Source: Euglena gracilis
Taxonomy: Eukaryota > Euglenida > Euglenophyceae > Euglenales
Assembly (NCBI GenBank): GCA_039621445.1
Contig: CP154955.1
Coordinates: 822,558-886,557 of the forward strand
DNA length: 64,000 bases
Reading direction: 5' to 3'
The notes beneath the pieces were generated by a model. The model did not search any database. It worked only from the letters and a program-made list of their open reading frames with translations, and was not told where the DNA came from. Numbering within the stretch: the first letter of the stretch is position 1; every line of letters begins with the position of its first letter. Positions 32,346 to 44,980 of the stretch are shown one piece after another. Made by a program: the position numbers and the translations under genes.

Positions 32346-33117
32346 TCGACTTCAATAAAACATCCTGAAGTGATTTTCTTTACAATATTCCTTTGGATTG
32401 CACACCATACCTTCTCCTTTGCCCAAAGATTACCAATATTTGTCCCCCCAGGGAGTCGCTTAGTGACCCCAGAGGGGGGTCCAATTGGCCAGGGGGGGGT
32501 CAGAGGATGAAAAATTTGGGCTGGCAGGAAAAAGGCTGCTGGATGACCCCCTTAGGGCTCCCCCGGCTGGCATTGGACCCAAGCTGGGGTTGAACCGGGT
32601 GCCCAAAAATAAAAATACTACAAAAATGCTCAAAAAGCTGCTGATTATGCGAAAAATCGTTGTTTTTTTTTTACCCCAGATTTGCCCTGTCCAGCCCAAA
32701 TACGACCCATTTTCGCCCGCTTTTGGCCCATTTCGCACCCCCCGAAAGCCAAAAATCCATTGCCCCAGCCGCTCAAAGGGTGGCTGGAAAATAATCAAAA
32801 CTCCTCGATAGGGGGGAGGGGGTCAAGGGCTGGGAGAAAGCTCCTGGCTGGAAAAGGCTCCTGGCTGGCTGCCCCCCCTGCCGGGAATGGGGTCCACTTC
32901 CTTCGACTTCGGTCCCCCCTGTCAGAGACAAATATTGTTGGTCTTTGGGCCACAGGAAAGCTTGACAAAAAGTTTTGATGCTTTGACTGTCTGACGGTAA
33001 TGGTGATTCGATGCTGAAGTTGTTGGGCCATGAAAACATTCAAAACCAATCACACCATTTTTTTGGGAAAAATCGTCCATCCTGTTGTCCACATTCATTC
33101 CTCTAAAAAATTTTGCA

Positions 33118-33265
33118 GTGCTGTCAGGGTTTGTCGGGGTTTGTCGGGGTTTGTCGGGATTTGTCAGGATTTGTAGGAACCTACACATCCAAAGAGCCAA
33201 AAAAGAGTTGCTGGAATATGTCGGGATTCATCAGAATTTGTCGGGATGTGTCGGGAATTGTCGCT
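33118..33265 (+). repeat. (GGTTTGTCGG)n repeat with GGAGGTGCT tag
   Basis: Tandem TTTGTCGGG(G/A) units at 33124-33175 and 33217-33260, followed by CGCTGGAGGTGCTTGG. The same combination occurs at 31750-31820 and at 60460-60555. Confidence 0.65.
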
Positions 33266-34255
33266 GGAGGTGCTTGGATAGGGAAAATGGCAGGACCAAA
33301 AAAAACGTCTATTTATTGAGTGGGGTCCCCCACCCATCCACCCACCCACCCACCCAGGGGTTCCTACTTTTTGGGGTAAAGTTTATAATTCCATAAACGT
33401 TTCCGTGCTTCATGTCAAAAGTGGAGGAACACTCCCAACCTGGGGGGAGGAGGGTCCAGCAGACCCCCCTCAACCCCCTCACTCCCACTCCCCCCCCACA
33501 CGGGAATCCAACCTTTAAAAAATATGTGGCCTTGACGCATCAAAGTATGGGGAAGGTGCGGTTGGCATGGGAAATTTGTCAGGGACACGCCGAGTCATGG
33601 GTGCAATGTCACAACCCATGAAGAGTTTCAGGCTTGGGGAAAGTGTGGTTGGCACAGGGGGGGGGGTGTCATGGACAAGACTTGTCAAGGTGTTGCAACG
33701 GATAATCAAACCCTGCCCCTAAATTTGCACTCCTCCTTCTTTTAGTTTGTACCTTTTTCTGTCAGATAATTGTCAAGGAAATCGTTCCATGTTATCTGGT
33801 GAAATTATGATATAATGTTAAAACTTTTCTGGTGGAAATGAAAATAAATTGCTTTGTTCATTTTATATTTTTGAGATTATTTATTTTATTATTCTCTATT
33901 ATTCTGAATATATTTATGTTATAACAAAAAAAAACACAAGAGAAAGACATGGAAACAGACCTGAGCAGGCCGAATGGCTCCGGGACCCTGAGTACACGCC
34001 ATCGCATGCAGGAACCGATCCAGGGATGCACCGGACAGGAAAGAGGCAACTGCAGTGTGTGGCGATGGCATTCATTGGATGTGCAGATTGCCGCATGCTG
34101 TGGGGCCAGTTGCTGTGAGCGAATGAGTGCGTGTGTACGTGCGTGAGTGGGTGGGTGGGTGGGTGGGTGAGTGAATAAGTGAGTGAATGAGTGAGTGAGT
34201 GAGTGAGTGAGCGAGTAAGTAGTGACTGAGTCCAGCCCAAGATATTTTCCAACAC

Positions 34256-34387
34256 CTGCGTATCACACACAAATGTCAGGGCCCTGGGTGCAAGTCCGCG
34301 GGCCACTCGGCGCTGCGCGGTGGTGGGTCGGACCCCGCAGCACAGTGGTGTGTCCGCCGCGCCCGCGCCACACACCCGCAGCGTCCC
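34256..34387 (-). CDS. Exon of unidentified gene, Cys-containing
   Basis: A 44-codon minus-strand exon reading GTLRVCGAGAADTPLCCGVR then TTAQRRVARGLAPRALTFVC. The donor GATACGCAG|GTGTTG at 34255 is strong. The acceptor CCTGGAG (34388) is plausible and phase 0 on both sides. It follows the exon at 34863-34953 in frame. The start G-T-L-R-V could be a beta-strand of a repeat protein, but no family is recognised. Confidence 0.5.
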
Positions 34388-34862
34388 CTCCAGGGCGTTG
34401 CCACTTTTTGACTGCGGTGGCCAGCAACCAACACTGCTGTGCTACTGAATGGTTGTTGGGTACATTGCTGAACTGCTGTTGTGCATGATCTGGGGCAAAG
34501 GACAGACCTCGGGTTCGAATGTGACGGGGATCAATTATGCCGGAATGAAAGTTGTTGGGCAGGGGTTCAACGGTTTCTCCCTGCAATATCTGCCAGATGG
34601 GGCTTGTCATTGAATCGGTTGAACACAGACCCAGAATTAATGAACTGGTTATGAGACTTTGAACTTGTATCCTTTGCCTGCACTGGAGAGCGAGAGGGGA
34701 AGAGCAATTATGTTGGGGTTTCAACATTTGGAAGATTGGGGGGTTTACGGCACGGCAATGCGGTATCCTCTGTGTGTACCTCCAGGATGGTTTTTAAAAA
34801 CAGTGAGGGGGGGGGGCGGACTGCTGTGGTAGCCCCGGAGTGAAGCGCAACTGCCTGCCCAC

Positions 34863-34953
34863 GTCGGCGGGCGGCGGCAGCGTAGCCGGGGGGCGGGGGC
34901 CGCGCAGCCATTTGGGGCAGCGGAACCGCCGGCGCCACTCCGCCTCCGACGGC
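34863..34953 (-). CDS. Exon of unidentified gene
   Basis: The minus-strand frame reads PSEAEWRRRFRCPKWLRGPR followed by PPATLPPPAD. The acceptor is CTCCGCAG (34954) and the donor GAC|GTGGGC (34862). Phases agree with both neighbours (35824-35983 before, 34256-34387 after), which is the main support. The W-R-R-R-F-R-C-P-K-W cluster is distinctive, but I cannot tie it to a family. Confidence 0.5.
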
Positions 34954-35305
34954 CTGCGGAGGGGTGGGGCATGGGGGCGGCGACGGGTGTGCAGCGTGCG
35001 ATGCGTGGAGAGACGGCTGACGGTTTCCTGATTGGTCAGCTCCGTCCGACCACCACAAAAACAGGCCAACCGGACAAACACTGTAAAAGCATAGGTGCGG
35101 GTGAAAAACAAACTCTTTGTAAAATAAAACCTTGTCAGCCACTAGGGGTGGTGGGGAGAGGGCAATGACTCGGTGACACACAGACAAAATGATTTTCTAA
35201 TCGACACAAACGGAACAGAGTTTTGTGACAAATAATGTTTGGTCCAGCCAAATTGCACCACCACCAACGTCTAAAGAAATCAACAGTAGAAAGCCATGTC
35301 TGCAA

Positions 35306-35719
35306 TTACCCCCCCCCCTAGTCGTATGACCGGGTTCCTGCAACCTGTGACCGGGGGGGGGGGTGGTCATAAGACCCCCATAACCTGCAACCTGTGACCG
35401 GGGGGTGGTCATAGATGAGGGGGCGGTCGTAGAAGTGTGTGAAAACTGTCCCAAAATGGCAGATTTACCCCCCCAAAATGTCCCATTTTTCAAAAATCCG
35501 GCGCTTCACGCCGGCAGGGGGGACCTTATTTTGGGGGGGTCCATTTCATGGATTTTTGCTCGGACCGGCCAGGGGGGGGACTTATTTTTGGGGGTTAAAT
35601 TTTTCGCAACCTGCAACCTGTGACCGGGGGGGTGGTCATAACACCCCCATGACCTGCAACCTGTGACCGGGGGGTGGTCATAAATGAGGGGTGGTCGTAC
35701 GACTAGGGGGGGGGGGTAA
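35306..35719 (+). mobile_element. Poly-C-capped inverted-repeat element (TAGTCGTA type)
   Basis: Ends TTACCCCCCCCCTAGTCGTA and TACGACTAGGGGGGGGGGTAA. The interior carries four copies of CAACCTGTGACCGG(G)n GGTGGTCATA and a core CCGGCGCTTCACGCCGG. The flanks AATT/AATT extend the symmetry. Confidence 0.65.
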
Positions 35720-35823
35720 TTTAAAACTATAGCAAAATGTGAGATTTTGGAGGGTCATTTGGGATCGAAAAAAAAAAAGACTAACAAAACACCCAGTAAG
35801 GTTATGGGAGGACGGCAACGCAC

Positions 35824-35983
35824 CTGTGCAGCGCCTGGCAGCTTGGCGCCGTGTCCGGCGCGGCCAGCGGTGCTGTTGGCGGCCGCCGCTTCTGGCGCCG
35901 CTTTGCCGCTAGCGCCCGCATCTCCCTCGCCGCCTCGGCCTCCGCCTCGCTGTCTGGCTCGGGGACGCACTGCAGCGCCAGGG
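35824..35983 (-). CDS. Exon of unidentified gene, Glu/Ala-rich helix
   Basis: The minus-strand frame reads LALQCVPEPDSEAEAEAARE, then MRALAAKRRQKRRPPTAPLA, an acidic alanine-rich helix followed by a basic cluster. The acceptor CCTGCAG (35984) and the donor CACAG|GTGCGT (35823) are both good matches to consensus. The phase (2 at the end) matches the exon at 34863-34953 exactly, making an Arg codon across the junction. A (GT)n microsatellite begins just upstream at about 36053. Function unknown. Confidence 0.55.
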
Positions 35984-36045
35984 CTGCAGGCAGGGCGGCA
36001 TGGAGAGTTCCTTGCGAACCCAAATGCGACAGTCAAATACGCATG

Positions 36046-36050
36046 GTTGT

Positions 36051-36106
<56 letters not shown>
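36046..36106 (+). repeat. (GT)n microsatellite
   Basis: About 27 GT units shortly upstream (minus sense) of the exon at 35824-35983. Confidence 0.9.
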
Positions 36107-36387
36107 ACAGACATTATAATAAAACCAAATGATGATCAACACAAGAAAAGAATATAAATATAAATATGCACATGTGCAAATACATTTATATATATATATG
36201 ATACAAGATATAATAATTATACTAATAATAATAAAAATTATACTTTTAATGATTATTTTACATTATTATGCATATAATGTACAATTGCTTTCCAACAAAT
36301 TGACAAAAACCTGGAAAAGAACTTAGCTTAGCTTTTCTGATGCGAGTCACCGCGGAAAGAAATATTTTCGGTTCCAGGGGGCCCTGA

Positions 36388-36783
36388 CAGGGTTTGATAT
36401 GAGGACAGGTGTGGGGGGGGGTGGTCCAGACCCCCCCTGCGGGCCAGGAGGGGGGGGGGGTGGGGGACACCCCCCCACCTAAACAGTGGCGTGGTCTGGG
36501 TGACCGAAAATTTTTGACCCCCCAAAACCCCCAAAACGACCAAAAGTTTAAAGTGCCATTTTGGGCACTTTTTGGGCAAAAATTTGCCAAAAATACAAAA
36601 AAAATTTGGCGCAAAGCGCCGGAGGAAAAAATTGACCCTTTTGGGGGGGGGGGTCCCGGGAACCCCCCCAGGGTTGGTCCGGACCCCCCGGCAGGTGGGG
36701 GGGGGTCTGGACCCCCCCCTGCGGGCCAGGAGGGGGGGTGGGGGGGGACACCCCCCACCTAAACCTCCTCATATCAAACCCTG
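36388..36783 (+). mobile_element. hAT-like MITE, 396 bp, TSD GGCCCTGA
   Basis: Ends CAGGGTTTGATATGAGG and CCTCATATCAAACCCTG are perfect inverted repeats. The 8-bp duplication GGCCCTGA occurs at 36380-36387 and 36784-36791. Subterminal blocks of about 65 bp (CCCCCCTGCGGGCCAGGAGG) are present on both sides as a direct repeat. Contains a GGCGC-type core near 36605. Confidence 0.8.
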
Positions 36784-36928
36784 GGCCCTGAACCCCCCCT
36801 CCAGCCTGTCCCCAGCCACGGCTTTTCTGGCCAGTTACCCATATTGGCACGGAAAATTACAGGTTACTGCAGAAAATTGCAGTCTGGAAAAAATTGCGGA
36901 TATCAATATCCCCCTCCTGTGGACGGAC

Positions 36929-37055
36929 CGCCCCTTTCTCTTTCCCTTTCCCTTTCCCTCTCGGCCATCGCCTCCCTGGGCAAATACTGCTGGGCCACGT
37001 CGGTGTGGCCCAGCAGCTCCTCGGCCGATGCCGGGGGCAGGGGCCTGCCTTCTGT
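36929..37055 (-). CDS. Exon of unidentified gene (34-38 kb chain)
   Basis: Minus-strand coding segment reading PLPPASAEELLGHTDVAQQY followed by LPREAMAERE and a short run of R-E dipeptides. The acceptor is ACCTGAG (37056). The donor G|GTCCGT at 36928 gives phase 1 and joins in frame to the exon at 35824-35983. The R-E run comes from a (GGGAAA)n simple repeat, so the end of the exon is the weakest part. I do not recognise the family; the segment is acidic and helical in character. Confidence 0.45.
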
Positions 37056-38129
37056 CTCAGGTATCACTGTGTCACGCCACCTCACACATACCAAACACCG
37101 CTGATGGTTTCCGTGATTTAAAATCCTGTCGATTGAGGTTTGGCTCTCAAGGGAGGACAACTGAAGCACTTTTCCCCCAAAGATATCTCAGTTTTGATGC
37201 CGTCCCCAAAGACACTGGAAAGGTATTTACCATCAACCTCCAATTCCTGTGGCCAGGGGAGGCACCTGGGTACATTGTACAGTGCCTGCATGTCATTAAG
37301 TGTGGCACAAGTGCAACTACTACGAAAACCGACACAATTTCACACCGGGGCACCGTATTTCTTTAAACAAATCAAAGATCAGTCACAGCCAGCGTGAAAT
37401 GGCCGAGTGTCTGAATCAACCTCTGCGATTCAACTACCAGCTCTGAGTTCATTCACAAATCGCATTGGGCGACCATTGCTTTAAAATTTGCGCACCAACG
37501 GCCTTCAGTTTGGGATCGAGTCGAGGTTCCCCATTTGCTGATTTTCCCCATAATTGTGTGACCAAATAAAATTTCCTTTTCCCTCACACAATTTTTGGAT
37601 GGCTGTTTTCATCAAAATACATCTGAAAAGGGGCATGTACTGCTCTCATGAATGACACAAATCCAGCTCCCTGTCCTATTATTCCCTTCTCTCGGAGACA
37701 ATGCTCCGTTTGTAGTTAGCTGCTCATCGGTGAAGGTGTCAGGTCACCAACGACAGCCAGTGCACAGCAACATAACCACACGCCTCGAAACATTGCATTG
37801 AGGGGGGGGGCTTTCAAACTGGCTACCGGGGGGGTTATTCTGGAGTTGCATTTTGGATGGGTGACACCTTCTCCCCCTGGAGAAAAACAGATTTTTGCTC
37901 ATTTTTGGAGAAAAATATGTTTAAAAATGCATTTTTTTTTTTTAAAAAAAATTCGTTTAAAAAAAAACGCATTTTTTTAAAGCATTTTTCAAAGTTCGCA
38001 TTAAAAAAAATGCGAAAAATTGGGCAAATCACAGAAAATGCGCAAAAATGTGCAAATTCTGACAGAGAGAAAAGGCACAAAACTTTCAAAAAAATCAAAA
38101 AAATCACCCAAATTCATGCAAAATGGCAC

Positions 38130-38284
38130 CGGCCAGCCCGCGGCCCGCACCGCGCCAGCCGGGGCGGAGGCGCAGGGCGGCCTTGAACGCGTTGCTGGCC
38201 GGCAGCAGCGCCCCGGCGGCCAGGCAGCGGAAGGCGTGGGCGGTGTGGGCCGCGAAGTCCGGCGGGGGCCAACGGCGGGGCTCG
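38130..38284 (-). CDS. TPR-like exon, unidentified gene
   Basis: The minus-strand frame reads DFAAHTAHAFRCLAAGALLP then ASNAFKAALRLRPGWRGAG. The pattern A-x-x-C-L-A-x-G-x-L-x-x-A-x-x-A-F-x-x-A-L-R-L-R-P resembles a tetratricopeptide repeat helix pair. The donor CCG|GTGCC at 38129 is acceptable; the acceptor CCGAG (38285) is uncertain. The phase does not match the exon at 36929-37055 directly, so an exon between them is missing or the donor is misplaced. Confidence 0.45.
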
Positions 38285-38930
38285 GCCGGCCAATGGCCGG
38301 GGAGCCGCCTTCGTCTTCGGACCCCCCGCGCGTGTGTGTGGGCGAGGAGGGGGTTCTGCGTGGGGGTGGGCGTTTGTGTGCCAGTTGAATTTTTTTGCTG
38401 GAAAAAAAAACACCTGAAGTTCTAAGTCGCGAATGCCGTGGCCATTTATACGCAAATGTTGGGGTCCGTACAGGAGAACACTGGGCGTGGGTGGCAAGGC
38501 TGACGCCCGGGAGGGGGGTCCACATACCAAAAAGAATGCGGGGTTTTTGAGGATCCACCGACCTGCTGAACCCCGGGGGGTGGCCACTCTGCTCCTCTGC
38601 CGCCGCGGTGGGGCGGTCAGCGCACGGCAGAGCGGGCTCCGTGAGACCGGCGGTGGGCAAAACGGTATCCACGTTCTCGAAACAGCCCGGGTGGAACTTG
38701 CGACTGCCCCACGGCTGTTCGGTTTGAACGGAGCCCACCCTCCCCCGAAGACCAAGACGCGTGACAGAAAAAGGATCTGGCATGCGAAATGGGTGGCCAT
38801 TTTGTTTTCCGGCAATTCTGTATCCCCTGCCTCTGAGTACAGAGCCGGCCGGCTGGAGGGGTCAGAGAGGAGACGGCGGAGGTGTTGCGATGGTTCCGGG
38901 GGGAGAAGTGGAAGCACTGCCGTGACTGAC

Positions 38931-38951
38931 CTTCTGCTCGGCCTCCTCCAT
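38931..38951 (-). CDS. Possible first coding exon (MEEAEQK)
   Basis: A short minus-strand reading ATG-to-donor, MEEAEQK, is followed directly by GTCAGT, a good donor. It would make a natural first exon for the 34-38 kb chain. Another ATG lies 20 bases upstream in a different frame and reads MSRRLEEWRRPSRR. Tiny exons are easy to find by chance, so this is tentative. Confidence 0.25.
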
Positions 38952-39659
38952 TCTTCAAGTCGCCGGCTCATTTAATTCGTGCATTTGGGGAAAGGGCTTG
39001 GCTTGTCGCTAAGGCGGTGCGGACAGCGGCGGTGATTGGGTGGAGGGGTGGGGGCAGTCTTGAGGCACGACACTGAGCCCCCCATTCGGAATGAATCCTG
39101 TGTGATTAAACACCGCCAATTCATCCAGTGCCAGAAGCTTCACAAATATTGTTTACGAGTCCCATAGTGTAAAGGCCAAGGGTTTGAGGCATCGAAGTCG
39201 GGGGCCGATTAGCACGCTGTACAAAAAAAAAGAGTACAAAATACGGAGTACGGAATACGGAGTGCAGAGTACAAATAAAAGGGAAAGCAACATGCAAACT
39301 TCCGTGTGGCACAGTCGACCAAGCCGCCAAACATATCCGACTTCTTGCACCATAAATTTCTTCTGCTGGAACAAGTGAGATTGTCGAAAATGCCAACTTG
39401 GACGTTCGACAACTCGTGGCAAAACCAAAAAAATGGGGGGGGGGGGTAGAAGAATCAGCAAATCCATCGCCAGGAAGCGGGGGGGACTGGGGCTGGGGAG
39501 AAATGGTGGGGAAAACTTTTTTGAACTGAGAATCTGGCGAACTGCGACAAGGGGGGGTAATGATGCGTAGTAATTAGGAAATATCAGCCAAAAAAGGTAC
39601 TAAATACAAATCTGCACAAGCATAGTAATTTGGAGACATAAAACAAATTAAATTAAAAT

Positions 39660-39985
39660 CCTCACATCCTGGGAAATACAGCTTTTGTACTCAAAATCAA
39701 GAGTAGGAAAGCGGGATACGGATATGTTTCCTCCAGATATGCCCTCGCTGATCATTGTCACGACGATTCCCCCCTTACAATTGGTCACCAAAACAAAAGG
39801 ACAAAGAAAATCCATGCTCAAAGAGTCATACTTTCTCAGCAAGGCAATCAGCCAGGCACGCGACAAAAGTGCTGAATTCGATACCTCGTCGATTGCCGTC
39901 AGTGACGTTCCTGTGCGCCCTCTTCCCAAAAGGACGGAGTGCCAATCCGAGACCGGCGTGCGCTGGGGCTTTGCTGGGCGGAACC
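39660..39985 (-). CDS. Open island, coding strand uncertain
   Basis: A long open minus-strand stretch reads TPVSDWHSVLLGRGRTGTSL, then SRAWLIALLRKYDSLSMDFL and continues to about 39660. The plus strand is also open here (SLIIVTTIPPLQLVTKTKGQ). Base composition is less GC-rich than in the trusted exons. It may be a fragment of a mobile-element gene. No family recognised. Confidence 0.3.
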
Positions 39986-40043
39986 AAATGAAGCTTGATG
40001 GAGAGATATTGTTGGGTGATGTGGATGGGTGAGCGGATGCCAC

Positions 40044-40059
40044 ACACACACAACGCGCG

Positions 40060-40155
<96 letters not shown>
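40044..40155 (+). repeat. (AC)n microsatellite
   Basis: AC repeats starting with (GC)n, interrupted once by CC. Confidence 0.95.
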
Positions 40156-43100
40156 CCGCGCATCATGCAAACGCAGCTTGGTGACGTGGATAAAATAAGT
40201 GTGGTGCCGTTACACATATAAAACACAATGAAGCATCATTAACGTTCAACATCATTATTTCGGCGGAGACAATGCTGTTGCAGTGCCGAAAAAAACCCCA
40301 CTCCGGACGTCGGATGATATATACAGGGATTCAGGAATGAGTGGAGCGGGAGAGTGACCTTTAAGAGAGGACTGAACTGGAATGAACTTGCAAAGTGCCA
40401 TGCACAAGCCACCAGCACATGGGTGAATGCAATGCCACATGGGGCATGCAAAATAAAAAGGGGGCGGAACATTTTGAAAGCTCTCACATCTGAAATTATG
40501 TGTTCTTTTTGAAGGCACAAATTTCACCAAACCTTTTAACCGATGAAAACATTCCACAAAAAATGAACCGATGCTTCAACAACGTGGCAGGTGATGTAAA
40601 TGCACGAGCATCCAGAATGTTTGGATTGAGGTGGAATGATTATTGCGGCACCAACATCCAGCCTTGGTTCCTGCAATTAATCTGCTCAGTGTGTTGCCGA
40701 AGGACCCCACTGGGAGGAGGGGTCTAGCTCAGGGGCTGGAAAATGTGTACAGCAATTACTTTTTTCAGGGGCCTTAAAAACCTTTCTCAAAAACCGGCAA
40801 AAGAACCCAAAAAAGAATTTTGGCCAAACTGCCCTAAAAACCTTTAAAAAAAACCCTTAAAAAACCTTCAAAGATTTCGTTCTGGAAAATTTTTCGAATT
40901 TTGAGCAGAAAAGAAGTCTGAAGTCTCAAGGTCTAAAAATAAAAAAATATAATACCTGAATATCCTGTGGATGGGTCCTGTGGAAAAAGGCTGCTGATTG
41001 GCCGGAACCCCCAGGGGATGGGGTCAAATTTCCCGAGCCGCATTCTGAACCTCCACACACGTGCCACACTTCAGGCACAATGTGATCACAAAAATTACAG
41101 TAACAAAAGCTCCGGATAGCCTTTCAATGTCATTAAAAGTGGGGCTGTTTTCCCCCGCTTTTCTACCATCATTGCGGAAACTCATTCACTGATTGGGTTG
41201 TCATTTGGCGTCATTGGGCAGTGCCTGACAAATGACTTCCCAACGGCAGCCGCGTGCCGTGAAAGGCCACCTCCCGGGTGGTTGACTCGGCAAGGGCGGG
41301 GTGGCCCCGGCCGGGGGTCGGGTCAGCAGAATAAAGATATGTATTGGCCACGGAGGGCGGCGGACTGTACAAGTTGGGTGGGGGGGGGGGGCTACAGTCG
41401 GTGAGACGGCTTTAGGGGTTGGCAAATCCGCGCGACGAATGGCTGGCGGCAAGGGAGGCCGTCCAACTCCGTCCCAAAGAAACCGCACGCCGGAAAATGC
41501 CCCCAAACGAGTAAAAAGAAAATCGCACACGCAAAGAAACTCACGCGCCCTGCCTCCTCCCTCCCCAGCCAGACGTTGGATATCGTCGTTGCAACGAAGC
41601 AGCCCAGGCACACAGCTGTTCACCTGGGCGGGTGGGAGGGAGGAGAAACACCATCTCCCTCCCTGCCCTTTTGGGCTGTGAATTTCACCTTCAAAGAAAC
41701 ACAGTGCCGCAAACCCACAAAAAGGTGTAGCGGTAGATTTGGGCTCAATATCATCGCCCACAGAAACAGCCCGGCCTCCTTTGCATGAAGTTCCCCATCC
41801 CTGGTCAGTCCCAAGAGGGCCCGAGGCCTCCGGGGATTCCTCGAACCGAGCGAGCCAGCACAGCCACTCAAAGACAGGCTGGCTTTTCTGGATGGGAGAG
41901 CCCTATGGCAAACAATTGGCCATAATCAGGACAACCAACCCCGAAAAGTCGGCCCTGAGAGTGGCCAGGGTACTGTAGATGCAGTCTGTACCATGGACTT
42001 GGTCGGGGGGGGGGATGAAAAATGAATGAAAAATGACCTTCGCACAGGTCAACCACGACACCTTCTTGACCAGAAAGTTATCACCTCGGGAGTGATGGTG
42101 TTGGTTTGGTTTGATGTATCTAATTTCTGGACTTCTCAGCGGATTCCACGATAAATCTGAACCCCCCCCCTAATAGAAGCACGGGTGCGCTTCTATTTGG
42201 ACCCCACCTGGGCGATTTTTGTTTCCTTCAGATCCCATCAAAATGGGGGGCGCACTTGTAGCGGGCCACCTTCGGCAGCGGGGGGGTGCGCATTTATTTG
42301 GAGTTTCAGTCCATCGACAATGGAAACTGGAGCGTGGTACCGTTCCATTTCCAATATGCAGACATTTACAACGGCACCACTGGTTGAAATGCTGAGTCAA
42401 TATTGCCATGGATCTACCCCCCCCCCTTCTGTGGTGGCTTCTTTGCCTTCTGGCTTAGCCGACGCGAATTGCCCAATTTTCCTTCCATTTTTTTTGCACG
42501 TTCGAGCTACGCGGGTTTCCGTTTACGACACCCCGCCTGTTTGCCCTCAAAATTGTTAGAAGGTGATATCAACAAAAAAAAATTGGGTCGTTTTGGGTCA
42601 GCGCAACAATCGGTTGGGCAATTGGCTCCTCCCGCTGGTCGTGACCGAGTGGTTCATTTTCTAAAGGAAAAAGTGGGTGGGTGAGTTTTTACCTGTCACC
42701 TCACAACCCAGTGAGCAAAGACATGGGTGGCGACTTCCTGACAGGCAATGGGTGACAACGTCCAAAAAGAGAAGGTGACTCGCTGACGGGTTGGGGAAAA
42801 GCGGCGGGAATTTTCACCCAGAATAATTCATTTTATAAAAATAATACATTAAGCAACATTTCATCCCCTGACAGCTGGACGAAGAGCCATGTTGCATTTG
42901 GTTATGCGTGTAACCCCCCCCTAATAGAAGCGCGGGGCCGCCACAAGCGCAGGGTGTCGTGAACGCAAATTTTTCACCAGCCCTCTCTCTTCCGCTGGTT
43001 AAAAAAGCCCGAACATGTCCCCCAATAATGGAGTCCTTGGCTGCGAACACAACGAAATGAACAAAATGCTGGCGCTAAATACATCGTTAAATAAATCAAA

Positions 43101-44154
43101 ACATCCGACCCGAGAAAGGGGGCTCCTAAAAAAAAGCAGCCAGCTGTACGGCTGCGGGGCTGCGCATGCGGTCGGCGATACGGCAGTCGAGGCAAGACAG
43201 AAAGGCAAACGGAGGGGGGGTTGAACAGAGCGTGCCCAGGAACACTGGACCTCACTGCTCAAGGAGCCCCGGACAGCGAGGTGTGGCGTTCAGGTTGGGA
43301 ATGGAAACTCCGGCTTGAATGCAAAGTGACAAGGGGAGAAGGCTCAGTAAGCACTACAGCCTTCATCAAAGTTTTTTCAGGACTCGGATAAGATCAGACC
43401 TCCATTTTCAAGGGACGGCCGACCTCAGAACCTGAGAACCCCTGTGTGAGGTCCCCTCCCTCCTTTTTTTCTGGGGGTAAAATATCTAAAGCAAAAACAA
43501 AATATCTGAAAAATCATCACGTGGTTAATACACAGCAATACACCGTCATATTTCTGCTCATGGAATATTTGTAAACTGCAAAATCTCCCCTCCCTAAAAT
43601 GGTTCCAGCACAAACCCTCATTGTGGATTCTTTAAATAATCGTTTAAATGTGTCAATGAATACCCAGGACAACAAATCACCATATGACATTATTTTATGA
43701 TTAATCAATCACATTGCCCCCATCGCAGCTCACACATCGCTCCACAGGAGGCGTGTTTGCGAGGTCAGGTTTGTCGGTCCGGAGCAGCCGCGCACGTGGC
43801 AACCCGGAGGTTGAGATCAAAACAAAAGTACATCAAACTACAACACAGAAGCCTCATAGAAGCCTCAGCGTTGGAAATTCCCTGAAATTCAGGGGAAAAA
43901 ATAAAAAATGAACAAAAAATAATAAAAGAAGGACCACTAATAAAATAAAATACAAGGACCAATCATTGTGACACGGAGGCCTGCAATTAGAAGCCTGAAA
44001 AAAATCAAAGTTCTCGAAGAATCCATACCCATTATGATCCCTGTCTCTTTGAGTATTCCAAATGCTTCCCAGTAAATGAGGATAAAATGCACGTTTTCAG
44101 TGATGCCCAGAGAGGGCTCCCGACACACAGTAATGCTCATACGCTCAGGGGCTT

Positions 44155-44980
44155 CCATTGCACACATGCGCAATGGTCATGCATTGCGCACAATTGGTAA
44201 CAGAATGCGTAACTGTTGTGCACGTGTGCAATGGTCTTTCAAATAGCAGATGCATATGCACGCGTGGGTGCTGTGGCAGAAGGTGTCACATTTTTGAGAA
44301 TGATGAAAGGGGTTTGAGCACCAACCTTTCAGGCACCGGGGAGGGAGGGGCCGTCCCAATAAGACGATTTATGGGAGGCAGGCTATGGAGCCACGGCGAC
44401 GCTGCACTGCGTTCCAGGAGTTTTTTTTTGGATCATTACAAGACGGTCTATTGGCCAAACCGTGTCCTCCCTCTGCCCGGTGTGGTGTGGCTGTCGGGTG
44501 GTTTGCAAACCGCCGAAAAAAAGCTGCATTGATGTTCCTTTTCTTCACCATTGTTTATCTCCATTCTCTTCCTGTTGACCACCCTGGGGTGACGAGCTGC
44601 CGTTTAAATGACTTTTTGGATGTCCAAAAATGTTTCCTCGGCTGTTATTTTGCAGGTTTCCGTTGTGTTTTGCATTTCAAATTGAGATTCCTGAGTTTCA
44701 AAAGGTAGCCAAAACGCTGGCCCCTATCACTGGCATTGGGCTTCTTACGCATGGACAAGGCACATCTGGATTTGGAGAAAATGGTGGTTCCAAACACACA
44801 CCGGGGGGGGGGGGTGGCTTCCTCTTCCAGGCAATTCTTCAAAGCATACAAATTGTGAGCAATTGCGCAAACGCGCATGATCAACCACATTAAGAACTAC
44901 AAACCCCAAAAAAGCGAAATGTATATAATGCTTTTTTCCATGAAAAAAACTTGGTGCGCAATTGTGCAAATGCACAATGG
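44155..44980 (+). repeat. Diverged palindrome copies
   Basis: CACACATGCGCAATGGTCAT (44161 onward), GAGCAATTGCGCAAACGCGC (about 44858) and GTGCGCAATTGTGCAAATGC (about 44955) resemble the palindrome family, with incomplete arms. Confidence 0.4.

Noticed and set aside
33118-33175. Telomere-like repeats
   Set aside because: The unit is irregular, short and internal; it does not match a known telomere repeat and recurs with a constant tag.
39685-40032. Plus-strand gene (SLIIVTTIPPLQLVTKTKGQ)
   Set aside because: The opposite strand is equally open; no start, splice or family evidence decides. Kept only as an uncertain island.
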